A stretch of 64,000 nt of DNA. Origin: Lithospermum erythrorhizon. Its lineage: Eukaryota; Streptophyta; Magnoliopsida; Boraginales; Boraginaceae. The position numbers and the translations under genes were made by a program. The stretch lies in assembly GCA_019722365.1 (NCBI GenBank), contig JADFUC010001653.1:1-64000 (forward strand), written 5' to 3'. The notes below the pieces were generated by a model, which was given only the letters and a program-made list of their open reading frames with translations, ran no database searches and was not told the DNA's origin. This document shows, piece by piece, positions 46,801 through 58,329 of the stretch. Positions within the stretch are counted from its first letter, which is position 1; each line of letters opens with the position of its first letter.

Positions 46801-48409
46801 TTCACAAGATGATACCATTGGGGGTGAGTGGGAAAATATGAGTAACGGCTCCATATCACTGGACATGAGAACACCTCTCTGTCATTTTCCTCCCTTTCGC
46901 TTTGCGTAAGTTCATTCTTGTTGCATCTGCATGTCTTACTTTCAATTAATTTCGGTATATTAATGTATGTCAACGAAGTGGAAATCGATCAGGTTAGAGC
47001 TAATGGACTCGATGAATAGATGATAGTGATACTGGAAGAAACCTTTGAAAACAATTATATGCTGGTGTCAATTTCCATTCTTACTACTGTAGTTCCAAAT
47101 TTCTGGTGTCGATTTCCATTTTGCTTGTTCCAAGTGTCAATTTACTTTCTCGCTAGTTTCGGATTTTTTTAAGCTGCATTTTACTTTAGAATACTTTTTT
47201 CTACTTTTATCAGTGATTGTTGTAACTGTAACTATGTCATTCAGTTACACTATCAAGGATAGGGATGCCTAATGTGTTCCATTCATATCTTGCAGCGTTC
47301 AATTTCAGGATGTGCATAGGCTTTGTGATGGCCAAGTCAAACATTCTCCTGAAGTGTTCTATGCTGGTTCTTTGTGGAAGGTACTGCAATGCAAGCCTCA
47401 TCTTGATTACCTGAAGTATTCTGTTTGATATTTATTTATCCATCCTTTACTTATCTAGGCCTGATTAACCTTTCTACATATTGTTTCAGGTCAGTGTTCA
47501 GGCTTTCTGTGATGAAGATCCCCAAGGACGCCGCACTCTTGGTACCTGTTAAATGTATTATGATATTTTGACATAGAAGTATAATCCTGATATGGCTATG
47601 TGAACTACTAAATTCTATATGCAGGACTGTTCCTTCATCGTCGGAAGGCAGAGACAAACGACCCAGTAAGAAAGGTCAGCAATTATGGTTACTGAATATA
47701 GAAGCTGTCAAATTTTAATGAACTTTGTACAAAATGTGATGATATTTTGCCTGATGAAGAAAGAGCTTATTACTGGAATGGATGTTGATCTATTTTGCTG
47801 ATTTGGGAGATCCAATTTGAATCTGAAACAAACATTACGCTTAGCTACTTGCATACTACAATATATATTCCCTTGATAGTGTTATTGCAATTTTTCATAA
47901 ATTTATTATGCATCATGAAAGTTGCGATACTTTTCTTTGAAATTATATCAATGATATAGAGTTTCTAGTTATACAAGGGGTGAGTTATAATCTCTGTGTT
48001 TTCTTATTTACCCAAATATTATCAGTTTAAGTAGTTTGTTAATTCGTATTCAGTTGAGACTTTGAGATCCAAGCTGTTCTACTTTCTCATTTCAGGTGCA
48101 TATGTATGTCGATTCGCGTGAAAAAGTTACTGCGAGATATCAGGTTTTGGCGAAGTGCACTATTAGACGTCTTTATTTTATATAAATGTGGCTACAATTA
48201 TTATCTGATGTTTCCACTACTCAATTGTGTAGTTGATTTGTCCTTCGAAGAGAGAAGTAGTGGTGTTTGGAAGCGTTAAGCAAACCGGAACACTTCTACC
48301 AAAAGCTCCCAAAGGATGGGGCTGGCGTACAGCATTATTATTTGATGAACTAGGTGATCTTCTGCAGAATGGAGCACTTAGAATAGCTGCTCTTGTACAG
48401 CTTGTTTAA
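40859..48409 (+). CDS. Gene 2: BTB/POZ-BACK protein, germ cell-less-like
   Basis: Exons are 40859-41088, 42175-42358, 42749-42815, 42919-43017, 44467-44546, 44649-45465, 46214-46905, 47296-47380, 47490-47541, 47625-47674, 48096-48143 and 48233-48409. This gives about 860 residues, and all phases agree except in exon 3. BTB is at residues about 35-140 (FSDVIVHAMGSHYSLHRLLL, ALAYLYGHHPKLND). BACK follows to about 240 (ESQDYGKHGERVR, ALLTSDELWVPSEEKRFELA). A low-complexity Ser-rich middle is followed by CPNCRLVNMSCACK. The C-terminus has SPEVFYAGSLWKVSVQAF and APKGWGWRTALLFDELGDLL. BTB proteins commonly act as CUL3 adaptors; the YAGSLWKV region recalls germ cell-less proteins, an inference. Exon 3 is 67 nt where 69 is expected, breaking the frame near 42758. 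Confidence 0.85.
41337..41671. mobile_element. Stowaway MITE in intron 1 of gene 2
   Basis: The left end TACTCCCTTCATCCCATAAA and the right end, reversed TACTCCTTTCATTTCAAAAA, are matching Stowaway-type termini with TA at both ends. The interior is AT-rich and non-coding. The right terminal 45 bp are duplicated in tandem. It lies in the sense intron and should be spliced out. Confidence 0.7.
41579..41668. repeat. Tandem duplication of the MITE right arm
   Basis: Two nearly identical 45-bp units (ATCAAAATTCAAAACTAATT and following, ending GAAATGAAAGGA) lie head to tail at the right end of the intronic Stowaway element. Confidence 0.8.
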
Positions 48410-49489
48410 TGCAGAGGTAAATAAAAAGGTCAATGGTTTTTACACACTTTTTTTATGATGGCACTCCACTCTGTTGTTATTTCATCCATTTTTACACTAC
48501 AAATTGAGTGTCATTATAACTCATTGGAGTGTAAAATCATTGGCCAATTAAAATGCTGCCCCTACCGATATTCTCTCTCTTATTCAAAAGAATTTTTAGT
48601 CTTGTATGTAGTCTCTGTGGCTTCTTTGTTTCAGATGGTTCAATTTATTTATTTGTAACTCGAGATTAGCGGTGTACTGAAAGTAAGTCAGCAGTCAAAA
48701 GATTTTGTGTTGTAAGTAACTCTTCTAGCTTTAACTAATGTCCAAAAGCTTGCAACTTTATACATCTAGAGAATGGTGTACATATTTCTTGAGTTCTCCT
48801 GTCATGTTGTGAAATGTTATTCAATACGATAATGAGGGGACCGAGGGACTTGAAAAACTGCATGGCTGAAAGTGCAGAATGGCTTTTTAAGTACCTTCTG
48901 ATTTTTTTTACTATTACTGTATATTTACATTATCGATTAATAAAGTTTAATTAATTTTGCTATTTATGCCATTCATTAATTATCTATTAAATATTTACTT
49001 TTTGATTATTTAATGTCCATCTCTTTGGGCTAAATTTTTATTAAAATGAAAGTAGTATTAAATCTAATTGTGTGCTATTGTTATAAAATATATTTAATGT
49101 TAGGGATGAAATTGGAAAACATTAGATCAAAATGCATCGAAAGTTGTGAAAATTACAATTAAAAGAAATGTTAGTTTGAATGACAAGAAAAACATAAGTG
49201 ATTAGTGCTTGGTTCTCCTAACAACTGTATGTAGATTTATCATAAGAAGTCTTTAAGATTTATTGATTATGCATGTACGGTTCACTTCTATTTGTCAGAA
49301 ATTAATGCAAATCATAGGATTGTTTGGAGGTTTGTTTTTTTGTTAATATTTAAGGGTTGTTATTTTTATGAATGAACTTCCTATTTTATCCCTACAACTT
49401 CAAAATTAATAACTCCAACTTGAATCCTATTCATTATATTTTCATTCCCACTCAATTTCTGAAAGATATTTTACTCCGGCTCGGGACTT
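48410..49489 (+). other. 3' flank of gene 2
   Basis: The likely 3' UTR is followed by AT-rich intergenic DNA. A short frame at 48455-48658 has no protein character. No further gene is recognised. Confidence 0.35.
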
Positions 49490-49900
49490 AATTATTTTCT
49501 ACTGCTGACCTAGACGCTTCAACCCTGACTATATTTCTTTGGCCGGTTTCGACTTCAACCATATTTTCTAGCCAAGCCACTCGATCGTATTTTCTATTTG
49601 ATCATGAACTATACTTGGGCCCGTTGACCGGGATCATATTGCCCCAAGCTCAATTCTGAACCATATTTCTGCATCAAGCCACCTGCACCATATTTTCGTC
49701 AAGTTTCGATCCCTGGCCATACTTCGCCCGATTCGACCTCCCCCAACCATGTTTTCTGCCCCTGTTGACGACATTATTTTCTACCAAGCTTCAACCTCGA
49801 CCTTATTTTCGGCCTGCTTCAACGGTAACATATTTTCTGCTGGACCCCCCAACCATATTTCTACCGCTCGATCGCACCTCATATATTCGGCCGAAAGTAT
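49490..49900. repeat. Minisatellite, about 28-bp period
   Basis: A degenerate unit resembling ACCATATTTTCTGCC followed by AAGCTTCGACC recurs about 13 times (for example near 49558, 49585, 49634, 49660, 49686, 49746, 49770, 49800, 49828 and 49852). Spacing is 24-31 bp. The array ends shortly before the LTR-like region of the Ty3/gypsy element at 50380. Confidence 0.75.
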
Positions 49901-51399
49901 TTAATAAGGGAAATTTGATGATCCAATAGCTAAGATTTGAGTAAGCACAATTTAAACGCCTTAAGTAAGCCTCCAATAATTTTCTCCAATCTAACAATCC
50001 TTGCATAGATTGATGATTGAGAGTTTGATTGCCCAATTATTTTCAAAAGCTACACTATGACTTCGTTCTTATAAATCTAATTCATTAAAATTCCAAACAT
50101 AGTTCAAAGATGATTCCTAATGTCATTTTCCTTTAGGATGAAAACATTTAGGTGGAAATACGGTTCTGTGATAGACTTTGCTACCATTGATTGATTATTG
50201 TGCATATTGAAAAAGTGTCATGTTTTGCTCATATACGATGTCATTGACTACTCTACTTTAGAAATGTTGATGGAAAATGATGTGACCAGCTATAATCTAG
50301 TTTGCAGCCCATAATCATTATACCTAGGGCCTAGAGCCCAAGGTAAAGATTGGTATTTACATATTCTACTACCAAGGGAAGAACACACACTATTAAGTAT
50401 TCTTCTTTTCCTTCTCTAAGATCGGCCCCTCTCATTAATTGCACTATATATATCCTCACCAACTACAAATGAGGTAATGCTATTGTACTTACTCACACCT
50501 ACCTACAACACTATCCGTTACTAACTTAAGCATCGGCCGTTGGGCCGACCACACTTTCGCGCATTTAATTTTGATACCACACCAAACCATCCATCCAAGA
50601 TTTATCCCCGCACAACATCTGATTCGACATTCAATCCACAGATTCGAATTCTGCTGAACCACCTCACTACCTGTGACGTAAGATATCCACTCGCCAAACA
50701 TACATTGCGAGTAGTCCTAGTTCGAGAAGTATTCGCACACCTCCTAGGGAAAATACGGATACACCGGCTTTGTCTGTATGATCGATTCATCAAAAAGTAC
50801 GGATAAGTAATCAACACCACGCCCGGGGAGTAACGAGAACAACAGCATTCGCTACTCCGCCACCCCGCCAGTGGACCAACGTGAACCTCGCCGGCCGACA
50901 TCGAGGCAATCATACAACATCTGCTACTCAAAACGGATTTAGTATGAAAGGCGCAAAATCGTGCTCGATCTAGTCGCTCGGCCACCCACCCAATATGACA
51001 ATCACACTATACAAACAACTGGTAGTCTTATAAATGATTTTAAGATGTGAACCTAACATTTTGCGCCACCAAATTTCATGTCAGCGGCGAATTTATCGTG
51101 TCGCCATTGCTCATATGATCCTATTGCTGTCAGACAACAACAATTAAATAATTTCAAGAGATTCATGTCAACGGAGTTTCACGTTGTCACCCTCAAGTAT
51201 CTAATGACTAAAATGTCATTTTCGGATAGGTTGACGCATTTCACCGCGCTGTGGTTTAAAGTTACCGTAGCTTAGGAATTTCACATGAACTGGGATCCGA
51301 TAAAGATTCGGTAGGTTACATCGCACACATGTCAATAACATCAAATAACCCATACGCAGTACACCAAAGCCTTCTCCCAACAAAATTCTTCTTTACTAG

Positions 51400-51640
51400 A
51401 AAGCGCAGAGACTAGTTCATGGCTTCTGCTTCAAGACAATAGACACATACTGTAAAAAACCGGCACATGCCTTTGTCGCCAAGTTTGGAACAAATTATCT
51501 GTAAGAGAACGATGAAATGGATCCTCATGGATATCCAACAAGGCAAAAATGAATCTCTCGAGGAATTACCATAGCCACAACAACCTCTCTTGTTTAATAT
51601 CCTACGGTTGACGATTGTTGCATACGCTGCATTCTTTAAG
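51400..51640 (+). pseudogene. Ty3/gypsy gag remnant
   Basis: Readable pieces are KKPAHAFVAKFGTNYL and, in another frame, MDIQQGKNESLEEL. The latter matches the Q-x-(K/E)-(N/G)ES-L core of the retrotransposon gag domain. Confidence 0.65.
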
Positions 51641-52379
51641 AGGTCGCTACTATGTGCCTAAAGTATACCTTTATTAATGGATATCTTTATCCAAGGGGAT
51701 TTAGTTAATAATGCCAGAATCACCCATATTGGGAAATAGAAGCAACTCAAGACACGCTGGAACAACTCGACTCCAAGAGAAACCGTCCCCGAGGAAAAAA
51801 GAAATGTTTCCCCAAGGAAACCATTCTGTCTCGGGGAGAGATACAATGAAAGATGTAGAAAACTCGGTAGGAAGCCTCACTGTGGTTCTTTCTCAAAGTG
51901 GGAATTGTCTGACGTAACTAAAAACCGGCGCATGAACCTTCACGCTGCGATACCTTGGGCGGTATTTAGACAAACAATCGCTTCCACCCCCTGGATGAAC
52001 GGTAGAAAATTCAGTGAAAAGCGATCAAACCGCTATCGCGAGTAACATCGGTAGAACGGCACGCCACCAACGAAATAGAGGATTTTGAGAACACATATTG
52101 AAACGTTGATACAACGCGAGTACTTGAAGGAGTTCACAAGAGATGGGGTGGGCAATAAAGACCAGGCGCGGTACCAATCCATCCTGCTATCTAAAGACGG
52201 TGGCTAAAGATTTCCCGCACGCCATAACCCTTACTACACTCCATGCTCTCATCGCCTCAAAGGATGTATAAAAAGTCGACGAGAGAGGGCGGAAGACTAC
52301 AAATGGCGGTGGCACATCACAGTGGGAATTCCATGGAGGAGGAGATTCCAGGAACTCTAGAAAGAAATATGCCCGAAAA

Positions 52380-52620
52380 GAGGTGTTTGCTCTAGCCAAC
52401 ACGCTGTGTAACACTGAGGTAATAACATTCACAGATGCCGATTGCCAAGGCCTAGAGATGCCTCACGACAATCCCCTCGAGATTGCACCTAAGATTTCTC
52501 ACTTCACCGCGAACGAATGCCGTGATGGGGTTGATATCCTTTATCTAAGCACCTTTGATAAGCTTCACTTTCCTGTGAGTATCATAGCCTATACGCACTC
52601 TAATCGATTTTAATGTCACT
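52380..52620 (+). pseudogene. Ty3/gypsy protease remnant
   Basis: The frame reads ITFTDADCQGLEMPHDNPLE, then ISHFTA and DGVDILYLSTFDKL. The ITFTD-x-D and PH-x-DPL motifs lead into the aspartic protease of gypsy elements. The catalytic DSG-type motif (usually LVD-GSS) is collapsed by a deletion. Confidence 0.72.
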
Positions 52621-53099
52621 CCTCGTGTATCCCTAGATGTGAATCATTGTATGTTACAATCGGGAAATCTATGTGGGTCGACGGAAGAGACAAATCTTTC
52701 ATGCAGCTTCACTTCGTGGATATCCTCGACGGCTTATAACGTATTGATAGGAGCATCACCTCACCTCAATAAACATAGTATCCCAATCCACATTAAACGT
52801 AAATCTTAACGTAAGGCATAGGCGCAGATGAAGGGCGGCATCAGAATGCGGCCACAGATGCTTAGTCAAGCATCCATTCTCACAACCCACGCCGCAAATC
52901 AGAGTCGAGCGCACCGGAAGCACAAAGTGTGAAGTCAACACAATGAAAAAGTGGCAGCGGATACCCCTCAAAGCGAAAAAAGGCAAAAGTTTAGTGGAAA
53001 CACCACACGAGGAGGTGAAATGTGTCCCCTTTACCATTGAGGAACCAAACAAGACTTTTCGAGTAGGGACAAACTTGGACTAACAACACACATCCCAGT

Positions 53100-53740
53100 T
53101 GATCGAAAGTTAATCATAGAATTTATGGATTTATTTCACGCTGAGAATCAAGACACGCCATTGGGCTGGGTCTGTGAGCTGGCCTTCCACCGACATATGT
53201 CGATCCACCTGCTTGTTCCAACCAAACAACTTAAAGACAATATTCAAATAGAGAAAACTCGGGCGATAAGAAGAAGTCGCCATTATTGAAAGTTTAGGCT
53301 ATCCGCGGAATTAAAATTCCCAAGTTGGATCAAGTGAATGAAGGCTAGTCAAGAAGCCAAATAAGAAATGATGAATGTGCACAGATTTTACAAATCTTAA
53401 CAAGGTATGTCTAAAAGACTTCTACCCGCAACTACTGGGGGCTTATTAGTTTACGGTAATACAAGTACGAGGTCTTTGATTTCATGGATGCCTCAGAGAT
53501 AATATTAGATTCTAAAGCAATTCAAGACGGAAGGTGGAGAAAACAACATTCATAACCGAAAGATGGCTTCAGATCGTTTATGGCTGCGCCATTCGATCAA
53601 GAATGCAGTGGCCACGACATCGACGGTCAATCCCATCTTTGAACCACATATTAGGCAGAACATGGAGATCTACATGTATGATATGTTAGTCAAAAGAAAA
53701 GTCAGAGGCAAACACCTGTGAGAACCTCGTGAGAAACATC
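53100..53740 (+). pseudogene. Ty3/gypsy reverse transcriptase remnant
   Basis: The key motif CTDFTNLNKVCLKDFYP at 53378-53428 is the usual C-(V)DFT-x-LNKACPKD-x-YPLP. Next come FMDASE, KTTFITER and YMYDMLVK (53672-53695) in place of the YVDDMLVK active site. The two catalytic aspartates are therefore not both present. Stops and indels abound. Confidence 0.82.
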
Positions 53741-53989
53741 GACGCGTCGGTAGAAAGCTGTTTGAAACTCAATCCGCAGGTTGCCTGGTCAGGCAACATC
53801 AGTGGAAATTTCGGCCATGCGATCAACGAAAGTGGGAATCGAGTCCAACCCGACAAAATCAGTGCGCTATTACAGATTTAAACCACCAAACAAATTGGCT
53901 ATATCCGTAATAATCAGATGCTCGCGTGAGGTACATCGCTCATCTCTAAATCAAGTGTTAAAACCTCCTCGCTTTTTCAAGAATTCAAG

Positions 53990-54450
53990 CGAAAGCACGC
54001 TCTCCTACAAAAAATTCATTGGGATGACGAGTGCAACAAAGCTTTCGAGGACTTAAAGTAGTATTTGGGGTCACCACAGCCACTTTCTCGCCTCTGCTAA
54101 GTGAGAAGACCAGAATCAGACGCAAATTGCAAAGGTATGGGCGATAAGCAGCCACAATACGCGAGAAGCTCGTTAAAGTGAATGAAAAAAAACCAATCTA
54201 CTATGTCAGCCATATAGATCAGAAGAAAATTATCCTATAATTGATAAGTTTGCATTTGCTTTGGTGATTTCAAATAAGCAAGCTAAAAGCTTATTTCCGA
54301 GTCCTACCCACAAGAGTCGTCATTGCACTCAAACAATAAACGACTATGACAAGCCCTCAAGGCTGTTTCAGGCGAACGATTAAGCATGGGTCATTGAACT
54401 GAATGACTTGACAACACTTATCAATCTGTGACCATAAAGTATCAAGGCTG
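53990..54450 (+). pseudogene. Ty3/gypsy RNase H remnant
   Basis: HWDDECNKAFEDLK (54017-54057) is the well-known start of the RT/RNase H linker. It is followed in shifting frames by KKPIYYVSHIDQKK and AWVIELNDLTTL, matching the PIYYVSK and W-x-VEL-x-EFD landmarks. Confidence 0.78.
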
Positions 54451-55099
54451 ATCGGTTTTTTTATCGAGTGTACAACATTAACCGCCAGTTACAGGTTCAC
54501 GCAGCCCCAAACCCAAGCAGTTGCCTTTCAGAAATGGTAGCTGTATGTCAATGAGCCGTAATAGTAAAGGCTCGAGCCGGGAATTCTGATCCGTGACCTA
54601 ATCAAATCACCATGGAATATGCTCCTAAAGTTCATGTTGGCTACCAAACAACCAGTTGGTAATGAGGCGACGATAAATAGCCCTGGATGCTGGGTCAAAT
54701 CAAGTTGTGAGTTCAACCGGTCTGCAAAGAGGCTTATTCAAGACCGAATATGGATAAAATAAAAGGAGAATGCAATAAAACGACTCGATCAAATTAAAAG
54801 AAGTAACCATGGCAAACAAATTCGAGAAAACCTGCTTTTTGAGTACGCTAAGCAGCATAACGAGGAGAGGCGGATCGGTTATTTCCAACTCGCAACTACG
54901 CATCATCACGAAGTTGCAAAAAAGCTTACATATCCGCCCATGTAGGAAAACACTCTCTATATCAAGGCTGTTGTTCTCGACGACAATAAGACTCTCAGGG
55001 CCAGATATCAATTCTATGACACCATCGTTTATAAACAGCCAAGAAAACGCAGTAACGTAAAGATTTATACATTCCATATGTACCAAAGGAGAATTGTAT

Positions 55100-56160
55100 A
55101 AAAGTCGGCATGGCCCATCGCTATTACGTGTATCCACCGAGAATATTCTAAGGTCTTATTTGGAGCAAATAACGGATGGCGGGACAGCCACATGCGGGTG
55201 TCTCGGCTCTAAAATCACAAGAACCGGATTCTTTTACCTCGCTTTAGCAAAATATGCATGATTCTTACGGGAGTTAAGTATGACGTATGCCATAAACCCG
55301 CCGCTGTCCCGTGACGCCAACACAACTTTAACTCCAGTGGTTAGTCCAATTCCATTCGCAATGTAAAAGACCCGACTGGGTAGGAAAGCTACTAAAAGAA
55401 AAGGGTGGGCAGAAGATGCAATGATCACGTGATTATCAAGAACGGGTGTAGTGAGGCTCCTCTAAAAAGCACTGCAGATAAAATTGTAGGCCATTTCTCC
55501 TCGGAAACACATAGTAACGCCGGCTCAGATTTCCCAGTATCGGGTCTCGTATAACGACCACGCCATGAAGCATTTTCGCGTAGTTTTCCTAGTACGGAAT
55601 TGAACGAAGATTCTCACATATGTACTATCCCCAAATTCAAATTCGGGCAAAAGTCAAGCACAAACCGCACGGGTCAACGGGATCCGTAAGCACCAAGGCA
55701 AACACGGGCGAACAGTGGAACACGGCCGCACGAGTTGCCAACGGCATTGCTGTCACCTAACACCACTCCTCGCACGCGACCGCAAAATCCCCAGCATGGT
55801 GTACGTGGCCGTGCTCCCAGCTGAGGTAGGCCTACCTCATACGCATGCAGATGATTCACGAAAGGAAAACAACCGCCGACGAGGATGAACTTAACTCGAC
55901 GATCGACCGGTGGATCTATTGCTTAAATGGTCAAATACAAACACCTTACGGGCTCACTCCTACAACCACGAAGACAGAGCAGGAATTCAGAAGTGGGCGA
56001 TTCAAGCGATGAGGATGTAAACGGTAAAATACCTAAACTGCGAAGAACAAATTAAGCCATAAGGGCGGCCATATAAGGTACTAAGTGTGGTCGATCTGCC
56101 ACATACGTAGCTTGACGATATCCACGGAAAAACCAATCAATCACACTTGGTGAAGGAAAT
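55100..56160 (+). pseudogene. Ty3/gypsy integrase remnant
   Basis: Only the very C-terminus is clear: GPYKVLSVVD and LDDIHGKTN at 56069-56140. It corresponds to the WEGPY-x-V terminus with L-x-D-x-x-GK of Ty3/gypsy integrases. The zinc-binding and D-D-E parts are too corrupt to read. Confidence 0.6.
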
Positions 56161-56226
56161 TAGTATGCAAAACTTGTTTAAAATTTAAACAAAAAAGCAT
56201 ACCATGTTGCATAAAATCAATTCACA

Positions 56227-56250
56227 ATATATATATATATATATATATAA
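56227..56250. repeat. (AT)n microsatellite
   Basis: About 12 uninterrupted AT units lie just after the end of the gypsy coding region. Confidence 0.95.
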
Positions 56251-56880
56251 TCAAATACTTACAATTTGCACAAGAATAAGTAGCAAGAATTCTTTCTCGA
56301 ACCCTCCTTTGAATTCCAATTAGAACTTCATTTGTACCCCTCTATTAGTCCACACCGTGATAGGTCAATCTCACACTTGAGTTTTCTAGAACTGATATCA
56401 ATCGATGAACGTAAATCAAAACCTCGATTTGTCTCATAGAATAAATCGTAAGTTCCTCCATGTATGGCGAGGCCTAAAATTATATCAAACCCAGGCTGTG
56501 GTTTTTTTGTGTTTTTATTTGTGATAGGTTTTTCAAGTGTAAAGTCTCAGATGAGAACTCACATAAAAACCTAATCGGGTAACTAACGAGCCAAGCTCGT
56601 TAAGCAATACCCCGTTTATTTAATTAGTCTTATCAAGCCAATTAAATAAACAACTCATTAATATTTAATTGAGCTTAACAACTCAAACAAATAAACTCAA
56701 CCGACTCGTTAATTAATCTTATCAAGTTTAATTAAACAAGTTCGATTAACAAGTTAATTAATTGATCTGACAAGTCGATTAATTCAAGCTCATCCAATTA
56801 TTTACACACTGCATAACGAATTATCCCACAGTAATCCCGCTGACACAATCAACTTCTAAAATTAGCAAAGGCGCCTTAAT
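56251..56880. other. Unassigned LTR-like AT-rich DNA
   Basis: Near 56570-56790, repeated short motifs such as AACTCATTAATATTTAATTG and CTCGTTAATTAATC resemble the composition of the 8640-8740 LTR-like repeat, but no clear alignment was established. Confidence 0.3.
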
Positions 56881-57308
56881 TTCATACATGAAATATAACT
56901 CAACGCTATCAGACAAGTATGGACTTTCTAGGCTCGTATAATACACGATAATAATACAATAGACTATTAATATTATTATAATCGTTTATACATGGCATCT
57001 AGCAACTGGGCATAATCCCCCAGATTACGAGAACCCGACTAGTAATTACAATTACTATAGTTGAACGCCCGCCTACGTAATCACATTTAACTAACCTAAG
57101 AAACGACTGTTACAACAATTGCTCCATCGGACATAATTAATGAAACCAATAACTATTGATTTCCAACACTTGACATGCCACCAAATTGCTATATTATATT
57201 TAAAAGTTTAATAACATTTCTTGGAATGCCCTCAAGAAGAAACCTATGTTATATCAAGATATTTCTCCATTTCAATAAAAAAGGAATTGCTATTATTTGG
57301 TGTTAAGT
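56881..57308 (+). repeat. Tandem duplication, unit 1 (about 430 bp)
   Basis: Starting CATACATGAAATATAACTCA, this unit is repeated immediately downstream with the same order of blocks: ATTAATATTATTATAA, ATTACAATTACTATAGTTGA, ACCAATAACTATTGATTT and TATATCAAGATATTTCTCC. Divergence is moderate, with many short indels. Confidence 0.85.
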
Positions 57309-57735
57309 TAATTTCATACATGAAATATAACTCAACGTCTCAGATGTATGACCTTCTGTGCTCGTATAATAGAAGCCGATAATTATATAATAGACCATTA
57401 ATATTATTATAACGGTTACGCATGGATCTGGAAGAATCTAGCATAACCCCGAGCATTACTGAACCCGAATTAAAATTACAATTACTATAGTTGAACGCTC
57501 GCTACGTAATCACATTTAATCAACCTAGTAAATGAATGTTACCACAATTTTCGCAATGGACATACTCACGAAACCAATAACTATTGATTTCAACACTCGA
57601 CACGTGCGACCAAATCAGGCAAGTATTATATTTAAAAGTTTAAACGACATGTCTTTGAATGCCCCAAGTAAAGAAACCTACGTTATATCAAGATATTTCT
57701 CCATTTCACAAAAGGAATTGTTATTATTTGGTGCT
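57309..57735 (+). repeat. Tandem duplication, unit 2 (about 430 bp)
   Basis: This is the second copy of 56881-57308, also starting CATACATGAAATATAACTCA and ending after AAGGAATTGTTATTATTTGG. The 78-codon frame inside it is a by-product. The two copies may be LTRs with no internal region left between them, or a simple tandem duplication. Confidence 0.85.
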
Positions 57736-58329
57736 GGGTTATTTCAGAATCAACAACAATCCGCTTAAACGACGCTACGGATTAATACAACGGATTAACT
57801 ATTGTAAATAAAACCGATGGATTCATCCAAGTGAACCTGATCATTCACCGAATCCTCATAAAGCGTTCATAATTTGGTTTCTCAAACCAGAAAACCTTTA
57901 ATTGGGAGTCAAAAAGATGGGGCATGCTAACGGCAGTAAGTGACATCCTCTTAAGCAGGTAACTCAAAACTCCAACCTCAAATCTAGCAAAAAATAAAAG
58001 TATAATACAACCGCGAGACGCAATAAAGAGAGAACTATAAAACATGAAGTATTCAGGAATTCTCTTGAACTCGTCAAGACCGTATTCCTTTTGAAAGGAA
58101 GATGCTCTTGAAGGGGGCGACAAGGGGGAAAAGGTAACTATAAAACAGACATCAAATAAACGTTAAAGAAGGAAACAATAAAACATACATCAAATAAACC
58201 GTGAGGATTTAAAGTCTTCAGTTACAAATGTTGCAAAGACTAAAGTACATTGGAATGGTTAAACGTTGCATCATCTTTAACAAATAAGCCAAGAACGACT
58301 TCAGCGCTTCCTCTCGGCTCTTCGCTCGA
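57736..58329. other. Unassigned sequence
   Basis: I recognise no repeat partner or protein family. A minus-strand frame at 57845-58123 shows no known motif. Confidence 0.3.

Larger units (their letters stand above)
50380..56160 (+). mobile_element. Degenerate Ty3/gypsy retrotransposon with gag-pol
   Basis: An LTR-like start has CACTATATATATCCTCACC (about 50443) and TTACTAACTTAAGCATCGG (about 50518), typical of gypsy U3-R-U5. It is followed by gag, protease, RT, RNase H and integrase traces in the Ty3/gypsy order on the plus strand, ending with a GPYKVLSVVD terminus. All frames are broken. No matching 3' LTR was found after 56160. Confidence 0.78.
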
